From a virus: DNA of 32,256 nucleotides. The notes beneath the pieces are model-generated. The model had not been told where the DNA came from. It saw only the letters and a list, made by a program, of their open reading frames with translations, and made no database searches. The DNA lies in the IMG/VR virus record IMGVR_UViG_3300035698_020863, positions 1 through 32,256 of that record; one strand, 5' to 3'. Below are positions 1 through 6,121 of the stretch, in pieces (position 1 is the stretch's first letter; each line of letters starts with the position of its first letter). Both the position numbers and the translations under genes were made by a program.

Positions 1-560
1 ACGCTAACCTGAGTGACGCTAACCTGAGGAACGCTGACCTGAGGAACGCTAACCTGAGGAACGCTGACCTGAGTGACGCTAACCTGTGGAACGCTAACCT
101 GAGTGACGCTAACCTGAGGAACGCTGACCTGAGTGACGCTAACCTGAGGAACGCTGACCTGTGGAACGCTAACCTGAGGAACGCTAACCTGAGTGACGCT
201 AACCTGTGGAACGCTAACCTGAGTGACGCTAACCTGAGTGACGCTAACCTGAGGAACGCTAACCTGAGTGACGCTAACCTGAGGAACGCTGACCTGTGGA
301 ACGCTAACCTGAGGAACGCTGGAAGCAACCTAAAGCACATCAAAACCATTAACCTTGAAACATACCCCATCACATATACCAGTGATGTTATGCAGATTGG
401 GTGTGAAAGGCATGATATTGTTGCTTGGAAAAAGTTTAAAGATGATAAAATTTCACGCATGGATGGTCAAGCTTTGGAGTGGTGGAAGAAATGGAAAACG
501 ACTATTTTTAAAATCATTAAAATGTCTCCATGCGAACCAACAAAGCTTAATGCGAAATAG
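1..560 (+). CDS. Pentapeptide-repeat protein, 3' part (5' end outside window)
   Basis: The only supported plus-strand gene. The frame whose codons begin at position 3 stays open from the window edge to TAG at 558-560, giving 185 visible codons. The first 105 residues are 21 uninterrupted pentapeptides of the form A(N/D)L(S/R/W)(D/N), the signature of the right-handed quadrilateral beta-helix of pentapeptide-repeat proteins. About 80 non-repeat residues follow, containing MQIGC, an HDIVAW stretch, an [16 protein letters not shown] stretch and a Lys-rich end. From memory, phage pentapeptide proteins often end in a similar module (IGC, H, W, F, D, I, M, A, WK spacing). Some family members (Qnr, MfpA, AlbG) mimic DNA and protect gyrase, but nothing here shows that role. 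The gene converges on the SF1 helicase gene with about 20 bp between stops. Start and promoter are not visible. Family call is confident; function unknown. Confidence 0.88.
   Translation, partial: ANLSDANLRNADLRNANLRNADLSDANLWNANLSDANLRNADLSDANLRNADLWNANLRNANLSDANLWNANLSDANLSDANLRNANLSDANLRNADLWNANLRNAGSNLKHIKTINLETYPITYTSDVMQIGCERHDIVAWKKFKDDKISRMDGQALEWWKKWKTTIFKIIKMSPCEPTKLNAK
3..317 (+). repeat. Tandem array of 21 near-identical 15-bp units
   Basis: Each unit is GCT (A/G)AC CTG followed by one of AGT GAC, AGG AAC or TGG AAC. Differences are confined to the first base of codon 2 and the last two codons, and the array continues past the left edge. The unit length is a multiple of three, so gain or loss of units changes protein length without changing frame. 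The array codes for the beta-helix of the pentapeptide protein. Confidence 0.95.
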
Positions 561-579
561 TTCGCACAAACGCCCACCT

Positions 580-2205
580 TCAAAAAAGCCTCACGCTATA
601 ACTTGAGGCCTGAGGAGCGACATATAAATTCTTCTTGGCTCTCGTCATCCCGACATAGAACACCCGCCTCTGGGCATCCCGATCATCTCCGCCTCGATCC
701 CATTCCTGAGCTCCTGCCCTCGAAATGTCAGGAAAAAGGAACACATTGTCAGCCTCAGCCCCCTTAACCGAATGAATAGTGCCCACGATGAGCTGAGGAG
801 GCTCGTGAGGGCCTATGACCTTCCCCGCCCTCATCATTGCCTTGGAAATGAACCGTATTGTCTCTGCTTTGCCCTTAGCGGCCCTCTCCTCCAAAAATTT
901 AAGCATGTGAAGACCCCATGGATCAAAACCGAACCATGGCCCATCTTCTAAATACTGGTGGAGCTGATCAGTTGAAAGCATCTCATGAGCCTTCTCTGTT
1001 TTGGCAATAGCGGCCAGCGTAATCGCGGCCCCTCGTTTAAAGATGCCCGTTTTATTAACCAAGCCTGACCATGCATGAAGATTGGCCGCTGACCAATGGG
1101 CATACATCTTGTCATCGTCCAGCTGGAGGAATTGTGTAACCCTCTGAAGAGTTGATCCCTGCTTTCTCATGATCGGGTTCCAATCACCCCGCTTCAATTT
1201 ATAGGGATTGTGGAACAAAATGCCCTGAGATCGCAACACGGCCACGGCTTCCTTTAACATATAGGAGCAGGAAGCTAACAGCATGCAGTCTTCCCCAAGC
1301 TCAAGCTTCTCAATAATTTTATCCACAATGGGCATTGGGTCTTTATAAGAGCCCTGTAAAAGGTTTTTAACTTCACCTTCCTGATGCTGTGGCTCGAAGT
1401 CCTTCTCCAAGCGATGGTAGCATTTTTTGATCCATGTGTTGGCAACAGCATGCACCGGAGCACCAAGCCTCCAAGACTTAGACAGGATGATCCTGTTTGC
1501 GTCAGGGATGTCTCTATCAATCATGTGACGGGCATCGGCCCCTGTAAATCTGTAGATGGCCTGATCGTCATCTCCAACAAAAACCACCCGCTCCATATTC
1601 TGAGCCCACTTCCTGACGCATTGAAACTGAGCCGCATTGAAGTCTTGTGCTTCATCAACAAACATAACATCAGGGTGTCCCGGGCAACTGTCAAAATTCT
1701 GAGCTCCAAGCGTAATCATGTCCCCATAGTCAATATAACCGCTCGCCCCCTTCCAATCTCCCCACCGTGTGGCAAAGTATCGAATTCTTTCTGGCCACAT
1801 CTCTGGTAAAATTAAACGGCTTCTAAGTAGATTATAAGACTGTAATAAGCCATCCCCAGAACCACTATCGCTGACCCCTTCATCATCAAGGTCGTTTGTT
1901 TCGCCCGTGAGTGTTAAGCTTGGATTACTTTCGTTCCAATCCTTGATATGGGCTTCAGCTATTTTGGGGAGATCGAGGGCTCTATAACAAAGGGAGTGAA
2001 GTGTGCCGACATTGTCAGGCATCACTGGGACATCCCGTTGGACGATTTCAGTTGCCGCGGCCTTAGTGAAAGAGCAGACAACAACCTTGTTGCCACCATG
2101 CTTTTCAACAGCGCGTTCTATATTTTTGGTGAGGGTTGTTGTTTTCCCGGCCCCCGGTGGACCGTAAATATGAAATTCATTATCTGACATCCGCCAACCA
2201 CTCAT
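580..2205 (-). CDS. Superfamily 1 (UvrD/PcrA/Rep-like) DNA helicase
   Basis: This 541-residue protein shows the SF1A helicase motifs in order. GPPGAGKTTT (about 15-24) is Walker A, and VCSFTKAAATEI (43-54) is motif Ia. DEAQD (184-188) is Walker B, and GDDDQAIYRFTGA (211-223) is motif III. SWRL (244-247) is motif IV, VGTIHSVKGAEADNVFLF is motif V, and RVFYVGMTRAKKNLYV near the end is motif VI. The family unwinds DNA 3' to 5' using ATP. The protein is shorter than UvrD (about 720 residues), so accessory subdomains are reduced. It is last in the leftward replication cluster and overlaps the gene before it. The start could be ATG at 2205 or at 2190; neither has a clear ribosome site. Likely role: phage replication or recombination. 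The specific role is inferred. Confidence 0.93.
   Translation of the reverse strand: MSGWRMSDNEFHIYGPPGAGKTTTLTKNIERAVEKHGGNKVVVCSFTKAAATEIVQRDVPVMPDNVGTLHSLCYRALDLPKIAEAHIKDWNESNPSLTLTGETNDLDDEGVSDSGSGDGLLQSYNLLRSRLILPEMWPERIRYFATRWGDWKGASGYIDYGDMITLGAQNFDSCPGHPDVMFVDEAQDFNAAQFQCVRKWAQNMERVVFVGDDDQAIYRFTGADARHMIDRDIPDANRIILSKSWRLGAPVHAVANTWIKKCYHRLEKDFEPQHQEGEVKNLLQGSYKDPMPIVDKIIEKLELGEDCMLLASCSYMLKEAVAVLRSQGILFHNPYKLKRGDWNPIMRKQGSTLQRVTQFLQLDDDKMYAHWSAANLHAWSGLVNKTGIFKRGAAITLAAIAKTEKAHEMLSTDQLHQYLEDGPWFGFDPWGLHMLKFLEERAAKGKAETIRFISKAMMRAGKVIGPHEPPQLIVGTIHSVKGAEADNVFLFPDISRAGAQEWDRGGDDRDAQRRVFYVGMTRAKKNLYVAPQASSYSVRLF
582..609 (-). terminator. Rho-independent terminator inside the 3' end of the SF1 helicase gene
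   Basis: Read on the minus strand, GCCTCA, a 10-nt loop and TGAGGC form a 6-bp stem that is followed directly by TTTTTT. The stem and T-run are themselves the last codons of the helicase (ASSYSVRLF then TGA), so coding and termination are superimposed. It would end leftward transcription before it meets the convergent pentapeptide gene. On the plus strand there is no T-run, so it looks one-directional. Confidence 0.7.
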
Positions 2206-2503
2206 CGGTTATGGCTTGCAGTTCTTCTCTGAGGGTGAGGTCTTTATCAAGTTCGATAGGGGCGGTCCCTGCGGAGGTATCAGAATAATAAATGCCATTT
2301 GTGGATGTTGCCGTGCTACAATTACCCCGAGGATCGTGGGCCCAATCCTGTTGCTGAGCCCCTGCAAGGGCTCCCCCAAGTGTTCCAAGCCCTGTTCCAC
2401 CAATACCTGTCATTTGCATCCTCTGTAAATCTGAATGTTGCCTCTGTAAATCCATAAGCTGTTGTTGCATTAGTCGCTCAACTGGGTCCTCAAATATTGC
2501 CAT
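2180..2503 (-). CDS. Small hypothetical phage protein, Gln-rich start
   Basis: Encodes 107 residues. The first 30 are helical and Gln/Met-rich (VERLMQQQLMDLQRQ), the middle is Gly-rich (GIGGTGLGTLGGALAGAQQQ), and the end is acidic with LTLREELQAITDEWLADV. That ending resembles the end of the preceding 55-residue gene (FKDLREELRALTDERLTG), so the two tails may be related by duplication. Its ATG overlaps the upstream stop as TGATG and its stop overlaps the helicase start, so translation is probably coupled. Function not recognised. Confidence 0.6.
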   Translation of the reverse strand: MAIFEDPVERLMQQQLMDLQRQHSDLQRMQMTGIGGTGLGTLGGALAGAQQQDWAHDPRGNCSTATSTNGIYYSDTSAGTAPIELDKDLTLREELQAITDEWLADVR

Positions 2504-2670
2504 CAGCCAGTAAGCCTCTCATCTGTGAGAGCCCTAAGCTCTTCTCTGAGGTCTTTAAACTTGAGGGGATTGGAAGCAGGGTTTTTAGCCATATATGCAT
2601 TCCATTCCCCTTCAATTTTCTTACACCCCAGAGCGTAAGCCCTGTTTTCTGCTCGTGTGGCAAAGGCCAT
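2503..2670 (-). CDS. 55-residue hypothetical protein
   Basis: A short ORF that begins MAFATRAENRAYALGCKKIE and ends FKDLREELRALTDERLTG. The ATG at 2668-2670 overlaps the stop of the zinc-ribbon frame as TAATG, and its stop overlaps the next start as TGATG. This double overlap, typical of the cluster, is the main evidence that it is real. Composition is charged and helical with one Cys. Function unknown. The C-terminal LREEL(R/Q)A(L/I)TDE(R/W)L motif is shared with the following gene. Confidence 0.6.
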   Translation of the reverse strand: MAFATRAENRAYALGCKKIEGEWNAYMAKNPASNPLKFKDLREELRALTDERLTG

Positions 2671-3188
2671 TAGCTATCCTTGACTTCTTTTTTGAAGCTG
2701 GCTGTAACATTGGGAAGCCGCTCAAGAAGATCTTTATACATGCCATCCATTTTCTCAAGTTGCGTTTCAAGATTTTTCTCGACTTTTTTCTGATAATCAG
2801 CCTTAACTTCAGCGACTTCATCATTCTTTTTGGCGGTGAGATCAAGCTCCCAACTTTTACGGTCAACGGCATCAGCCTCTTTTTCCATTTTCCGCATGTG
2901 AGCAATGTCGTCCATGGCGTGTTTGTTTTTTTGCTCAGCACCTTCGAGATCAAGCTCAGCTTTCGACTTTTCTCTTTCAAGCCGCTCGACAGTATATTTT
3001 AAGGTCCCCTTTTCAGAGGTAAGGGAGTTGACATCAGAATTGAGGCGGACAACGTCATCTGTTGGGTTTTGGTTACCGATTGGACCACAATGGGTGCATT
3101 TAAGCCACCCCTTGCGCCTCTTTAATTTGCATTTACCGCATTTTGGGCAATTAGATATTTTAAATCTCCATCCGTCTGGGGCTTCGCC
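2670..3188 (-). pseudogene. Zinc-ribbon plus coiled-coil ORF with no recognisable start codon
   Basis: An open frame of 172 codons between TAA at 3189-3191 and TAA at 2670-2672. Near its beginning it reads DGWRFKISNCPKCGKCK, then 10 residues, then CTHCG: a four-cysteine zinc ribbon (Cys 14, 17, 31, 34, with an extra Cys 20). A long charged coiled coil follows (EKGTLKYTVERLEREKSKAE and onward), ending ERLPNVTASFKKEVKDS. The zinc ribbon is too regular to be chance, yet the frame holds no ATG, GTG or TTG before the ATG at 2915, which lies in the coiled coil and has no ribosome site. Either the 5' end was lost to an insertion, a rare start is used, or the sequence contains an error. A shorter product from 2915 (81 residues) is possible. 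Zinc ribbons of this kind often bind nucleic acid; the role here is unknown. Confidence 0.55.
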
Positions 3189-3357
3189 TTACCGCTTTCG
3201 TTTCCTCTTTCCCTTGGCTATGCCCTGTCGGGATATTGACCACGCAATGTACGAAAGAAGCGTATGCTTCGTCAAAACGAATGTTTTGTGAGTACTTTGC
3301 GTGTTATCTTCTACTCCTCTGGGAAATGCGTAAAGGGTATAGAAGGCAACTTTAAAT
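3159..3357. other. Candidate small inserted element flanked by a 7-bp direct repeat
   Basis: TTTAAAT occurs at 3159-3165 and again at 3351-3357, with 185 bp between. This interval has no minus-strand ATG except an ATG-GAG-ATT-TAA stub at its end. It holds strong secondary structure and sits at the broken 5' end of the zinc-ribbon frame. The spacing of the two copies is 192 bp (64 codons), so removing one copy plus the interval would leave the frame unchanged. These facts fit a small non-autonomous insertion with a target duplication. A 7-bp AT-rich repeat can also arise by chance, and I see no terminal inverted repeats. Confidence 0.35.
3241..3303 (-). ncRNA. Predicted three-way-junction fold (structured RNA or DNA element)
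   Basis: Bases 3241-3252 pair with 3292-3303 in a 12-bp stem with one T-T mismatch. Inside it are two perfect hairpins: GAAGC-GTAT-GCTTC (3257-3270) and CAAAAC-GAAT-GTTTTG (3273-3288). All three arms close in 63 nt, far more structure than neighbouring sequence shows. On the minus strand it follows a strong purine-rich ribosome-site-like stretch (AGAGGAG) that has no usable start after it. The fold is read directly from the sequence; that it is a functional RNA, replication signal or part of an insertion is inference. Confidence 0.4.
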
Positions 3358-3359
3358 TC

Positions 3360-3761
3360 TTATTCCGGGGCGTTGATCAATTTCAAATTAGCGTCAGGAA
3401 CATCTGCCAATAAGTCTTCACGAAGTTGGTCCCGTTTTCTTTTCTTCTCAGCACTGCGAGCCGCATTCAAGAAGCCACCCTCATTACCCAGAAGTTCCTT
3501 GTGGGCCGTTTGATCAACCCGGGATACGACCCAGTCCATTTTTTGGTCACTGTCAAGGTCAGCGTCAACATCGACCTTGGTAACCTTTACAACGGTCATT
3601 TTATGACGGGTCGTGCTTGGCACAACAACAAGGTCATCAACCGCTATATCAGGGTCAAAGGTTTTGTGCTCTTTGCGGGTATTTCCAAGATCATCATCGT
3701 AACTAGTAAGGACACACCGAGGCTCGGGGTACAGTAGAAAAACTTTTCGGCTATCATGCAT
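3360..3761 (-). CDS. Hypothetical phage protein (133 residues)
   Basis: The protein begins MHDSRKVFLLYPEPRCVLTS and runs to a TAA at 3360-3362. I chose ATG 3761 because AGGAG lies about 8 nt upstream; a longer frame from TTG 3818 would use codons that overlap the promoter-like sequence and the primase stop. The first half is beta-rich and acidic (DLVVVPSTTRHKMTVVKVTKVDVD). The second half is a basic helix (AARSAEKKRKRDQLREDLLADV). There is no known domain I recognise. Its frame is the same as that of the zinc-ribbon ORF downstream, so the two may once have been one gene or a coupled pair. Confidence 0.7.
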   Translation of the reverse strand: MHDSRKVFLLYPEPRCVLTSYDDDLGNTRKEHKTFDPDIAVDDLVVVPSTTRHKMTVVKVTKVDVDADLDSDQKMDWVVSRVDQTAHKELLGNEGGFLNAARSAEKKRKRDQLREDLLADVPDANLKLINAPE

Positions 3762-3782
3762 CAGTCGTCTCCTGTTAATGTG

Positions 3783-3818
3783 AAATAGTAGGCTACATAA
3801 AGTACAAGCTTGTGTCAA
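3783..3818 (-). promoter_or_regulatory. Candidate sigma70-like promoter with two palindromes
   Basis: On the minus strand there is a perfect TTGACA (3818-3813), a 17-nt spacer and a weak TAGCCT (3795-3790). The expected start lies about 20 nt before the ATG at 3761 and leaves room for its AGGAG. The spacer contains the 10-bp palindrome ACAAGCTTGT (3804-3813), and GTAGGCTAC (3788-3796) covers the -10 region, as operators often do. It occupies the longest non-coding gap in the replication cluster apart from the odd region downstream. Activity is inferred. Confidence 0.4.
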
Positions 3819-5356
3819 TCATAAATTTCATTTATTTTTTTATGCCAGACATTCACGTTCACTCTCTTGCCTGCCTGATCATTAAAAGCCTTCTGTTTTG
3901 GTGTCCATCCGGCCCCTCTTAAAAACATGCCCAATTGCTTGGGGGTGAAGTTGGAGTTCTCATTGACTTTAATAAATCTGTGAACATCGTGAGAGAATAT
4001 AAAAACAGTGCCCTCTTCTCTATAAGGTCTGGCTTCCATGCCCACATCAGGGGTGAATTTATCAGCCATCTCGCCTCTATTGGAAAGGTAACGCTGAACC
4101 AAACTGCTTCCATACCCACCTTCTGTGGCCTCCGCACCAAGGTCAACTTTCTCACAGATGCTGAGCATGGCCTGAGCGTTCTGATCCCATGTTGGGCCCC
4201 TCTCCATCCTCACAACCATATCAGTTGCCTGTGCCATGGCCTTCCTGAAGGTTCCTTGGGTCACCAGAAGATCAATTCCACCAGAGACAGCCCCTCTGTC
4301 AGTCACAATCTTATATATGGGAGCCGGATCAGCGATAAACTTAGAGATGCTCAAAAATTTAAAGCCATAAATTTCACTGAGGTTCTCCTTAATGTGGATT
4401 TTCTTTTCATCGGTATCCACAAGCTCAAGGCTTTCAGGGGAGAGATTATCTTTTGCATCGTCTCTTTCCCTCCCCCGTCTTGCCGCCAGAATTGTACGGG
4501 CATAATAATCAGCCCTTAATTTTTCTTCTTCCCCGCTTCTTTCACGGAAAACAACAAGCCCTCCCATGATCTCAAGGTTTGACCAGCGGGCCCCCATGAA
4601 ATAATTGCACATGCTCAGGTCCCATTCAGACTGAGAAGAGAAGTCACCGCGCTCCTTATTCCAAACTTGGTAAGCCGCAGGCACGTTCTCCCAAAGCGTC
4701 AGCATTCTGTCAGCCGGAGGATCGGTAATATCTGCCATGTGAGGGGTGAGCTCGTCAATCAGCTCCTGAAGAACACCGTCTTCAACCTTTATATTAGGGC
4801 GGTCAGGTATGTTGTCAAAAATATCTTCCAAGACCTCCGCGGTCTCTTCAATGGTATCAGGTGAGCTTGGGAGATGTGAGCCAGTGATTGTTAGAAATCT
4901 GCCCCATTGATATATTTCAATATCCCCATGGCGTTTTCTGGCAAGCTCAAGGTCCCCAGTTACAAAAGCCCTGACACCAGTCCCCGAAGGGCTGATCTCG
5001 GTGTAGCTGTCGATCTTGGTAACGAGGGTCAAGGCCCAGTCCGACACAATCCCTGTGTCAGGATCATGACAATTATCAAAGTCGATCCCTGTATAAGGAT
5101 CACTTTCCGCGAGAACAAAACCAATCCCTGCATAGTCAGCATTGTCTTCACAGGCCTTATAAGCCTCCTCAAACGTGCACCATGTAGAGGGCTCCGTTAC
5201 AACTGCTTTCCCACCCGTCTTAGCATTGTAGGGAATTTTGCCAAACTTCTTTTTCCCGGGTATTTCCTTGATTTTCCAAGTCACCCATTGTGGAAGTTTG
5301 GCAAGTTCCTTAATTGCAGGCAAGTCGCGATCTGGTAAGGTTAACCATTCAGACAC
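3815..5356 (-). CDS. Archaeo-eukaryotic-type primase / primase-polymerase
   Basis: About 513 residues. The N-terminal 170 match phage and plasmid prim-pol proteins: LPQWVTWK near residue 25, KIPYNAKTG near 43, YAGIGFVLAESDPYTGIDFDNC (79-99) with the metal-binding D-x-D of GIDFD, SPSGTGVRAF (125-134), and EIYQWGRFLTITG (150-162). The next region (QSEWDLSMCNYFMGARW, then RADYYARTILAARR) resembles the helical PriCT-type segment that follows the catalytic core in such proteins, including NrS-1 phage polymerase. The C-terminal 200 residues have no recognised helicase motifs, so helicase activity must come from other genes. The start at GTG 5356 has GGAG 8 nt upstream; GTG 5365 overlaps that site. 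Expected role: priming and possibly DNA synthesis at the phage fork. Confidence 0.85.
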   Translation of the reverse strand: MSEWLTLPDRDLPAIKELAKLPQWVTWKIKEIPGKKKFGKIPYNAKTGGKAVVTEPSTWCTFEEAYKACEDNADYAGIGFVLAESDPYTGIDFDNCHDPDTGIVSDWALTLVTKIDSYTEISPSGTGVRAFVTGDLELARKRHGDIEIYQWGRFLTITGSHLPSSPDTIEETAEVLEDIFDNIPDRPNIKVEDGVLQELIDELTPHMADITDPPADRMLTLWENVPAAYQVWNKERGDFSSQSEWDLSMCNYFMGARWSNLEIMGGLVVFRERSGEEEKLRADYYARTILAARRGRERDDAKDNLSPESLELVDTDEKKIHIKENLSEIYGFKFLSISKFIADPAPIYKIVTDRGAVSGGIDLLVTQGTFRKAMAQATDMVVRMERGPTWDQNAQAMLSICEKVDLGAEATEGGYGSSLVQRYLSNRGEMADKFTPDVGMEARPYREEGTVFIFSHDVHRFIKVNENSNFTPKQLGMFLRGAGWTPKQKAFNDQAGKRVNVNVWHKKINEIYD

Positions 5357-5377
5357 AACCGACACTCCAAAGTTAAA

Positions 5378-6121
5378 TTAAGAGCGTTCCTCTGCGCCCG
5401 TATTGTCTGCATAGTCACCGTCAATGGGTATTGCTCCAAGTGCAGGGTTAATATCGTCCCTGTAAGACTTGATCCGAGCAGCTTCATGATCAGATAGTTT
5501 ACCAATGCTTTCAAATGTAACTTTAGAATATTTAACGCCTGTAGCATTCTTATCTTCAGTCAGCTTCAGACGGGTTACAACAGTGTAATAAGGCACGTTA
5601 TAGCTTGCCATACGGATAAAGTATTTACGGGCGTTTTTAAGGCTCGTGGGTGGGCAAACCAACATGATTGGAAGAAGACCGTTCTCAGTTAAGAAGAACA
5701 TCCTGCGAGACTGTGAGCAAGCCTGACCTTCACCTTTTTCAGCAGAGCCAAATTTGGAGAGAGGACATTTAACACAGTCACCTCCGGGTTCACCTTCGCC
5801 TTCAATGCAATCCAAAGACTGACAATCAGGGGGCTGGCCGGGGTTGTCTTCAAAACTTTCTTTCCAATAGCTTCGGATGTCTTGAGAATAAATAATAATG
5901 CCATCCACATGCTTGACCATTTGGTCACCTTCCATCGTGTGGACAGTCCAATTTACACCGCCTCCAGATGGGATGCCTAATTTATCAAGATCGAAGATAT
6001 TGAGGTCAGCCCCAACATTTTCTCTGATGACTTCTTGTAGAAGTGATTTGTCAGCGGTAATTGATACAAAATTACTGGCTGGACTTAGGGCAACTTCGGT
6101 CCCTGTTTCTGTTTCGCTCAT
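5378..6121 (-). CDS. Cysteine-rich phage replication-cluster protein, possible ssDNA-binding protein
   Basis: 247 residues with a cysteine cluster in the middle: PDCQSLDC, then GGDCVKCPLSKFGSA, then GQACSQSRRMFF. Next come LPIMLVCPPTS and a beta-rich stretch ending YYTVVTRLKLTEDKN. From memory, many phages carry a similar protein (CxxCP, KFGSA, a later Cys, R-R-hydrophobic, PPTS) near primase genes, sometimes labelled as ssDNA-binding. I cannot verify that label. The tail is acidic (IDGDYADNTGAEERS), a trait of phage ssDNA-binding proteins such as T7 gp2.5. The gene lies directly before the primase, and its start overlaps the upstream stop as TCATGA read on plus. A role with single-stranded DNA at the fork is plausible. 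Confidence 0.55.
   Translation of the reverse strand: MSETETGTEVALSPASNFVSITADKSLLQEVIRENVGADLNIFDLDKLGIPSGGGVNWTVHTMEGDQMVKHVDGIIIYSQDIRSYWKESFEDNPGQPPDCQSLDCIEGEGEPGGDCVKCPLSKFGSAEKGEGQACSQSRRMFFLTENGLLPIMLVCPPTSLKNARKYFIRMASYNVPYYTVVTRLKLTEDKNATGVKYSKVTFESIGKLSDHEAARIKSYRDDINPALGAIPIDGDYADNTGAEERS

Noticed and set aside
3-317. CRISPR array or origin iterons
   Set aside because: The units are contiguous with no spacers, and codon structure (A-N/D-L-x-x) fully explains them.
2621-2980. Minus-strand 119-codon ORF in another frame
   Set aside because: It overlaps the zinc-ribbon/coiled-coil frame, which has far better protein character (heptads, Cys pairs).
2595-3002. Plus-strand ORF of 135 codons (Phe/Leu-rich)
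   Set aside because: It is a shadow of the coiled-coil and small genes on the minus strand; Phe/Leu-rich composition is what antisense of Lys/Glu codons gives.
3192-3359. 56-codon in-frame stretch between the stops at 3360 and 3189 as a separate small gene
   Set aside because: There is no ATG or GTG start; a late TTG would give 28 residues without a ribosome site. It overlaps the folded segment.
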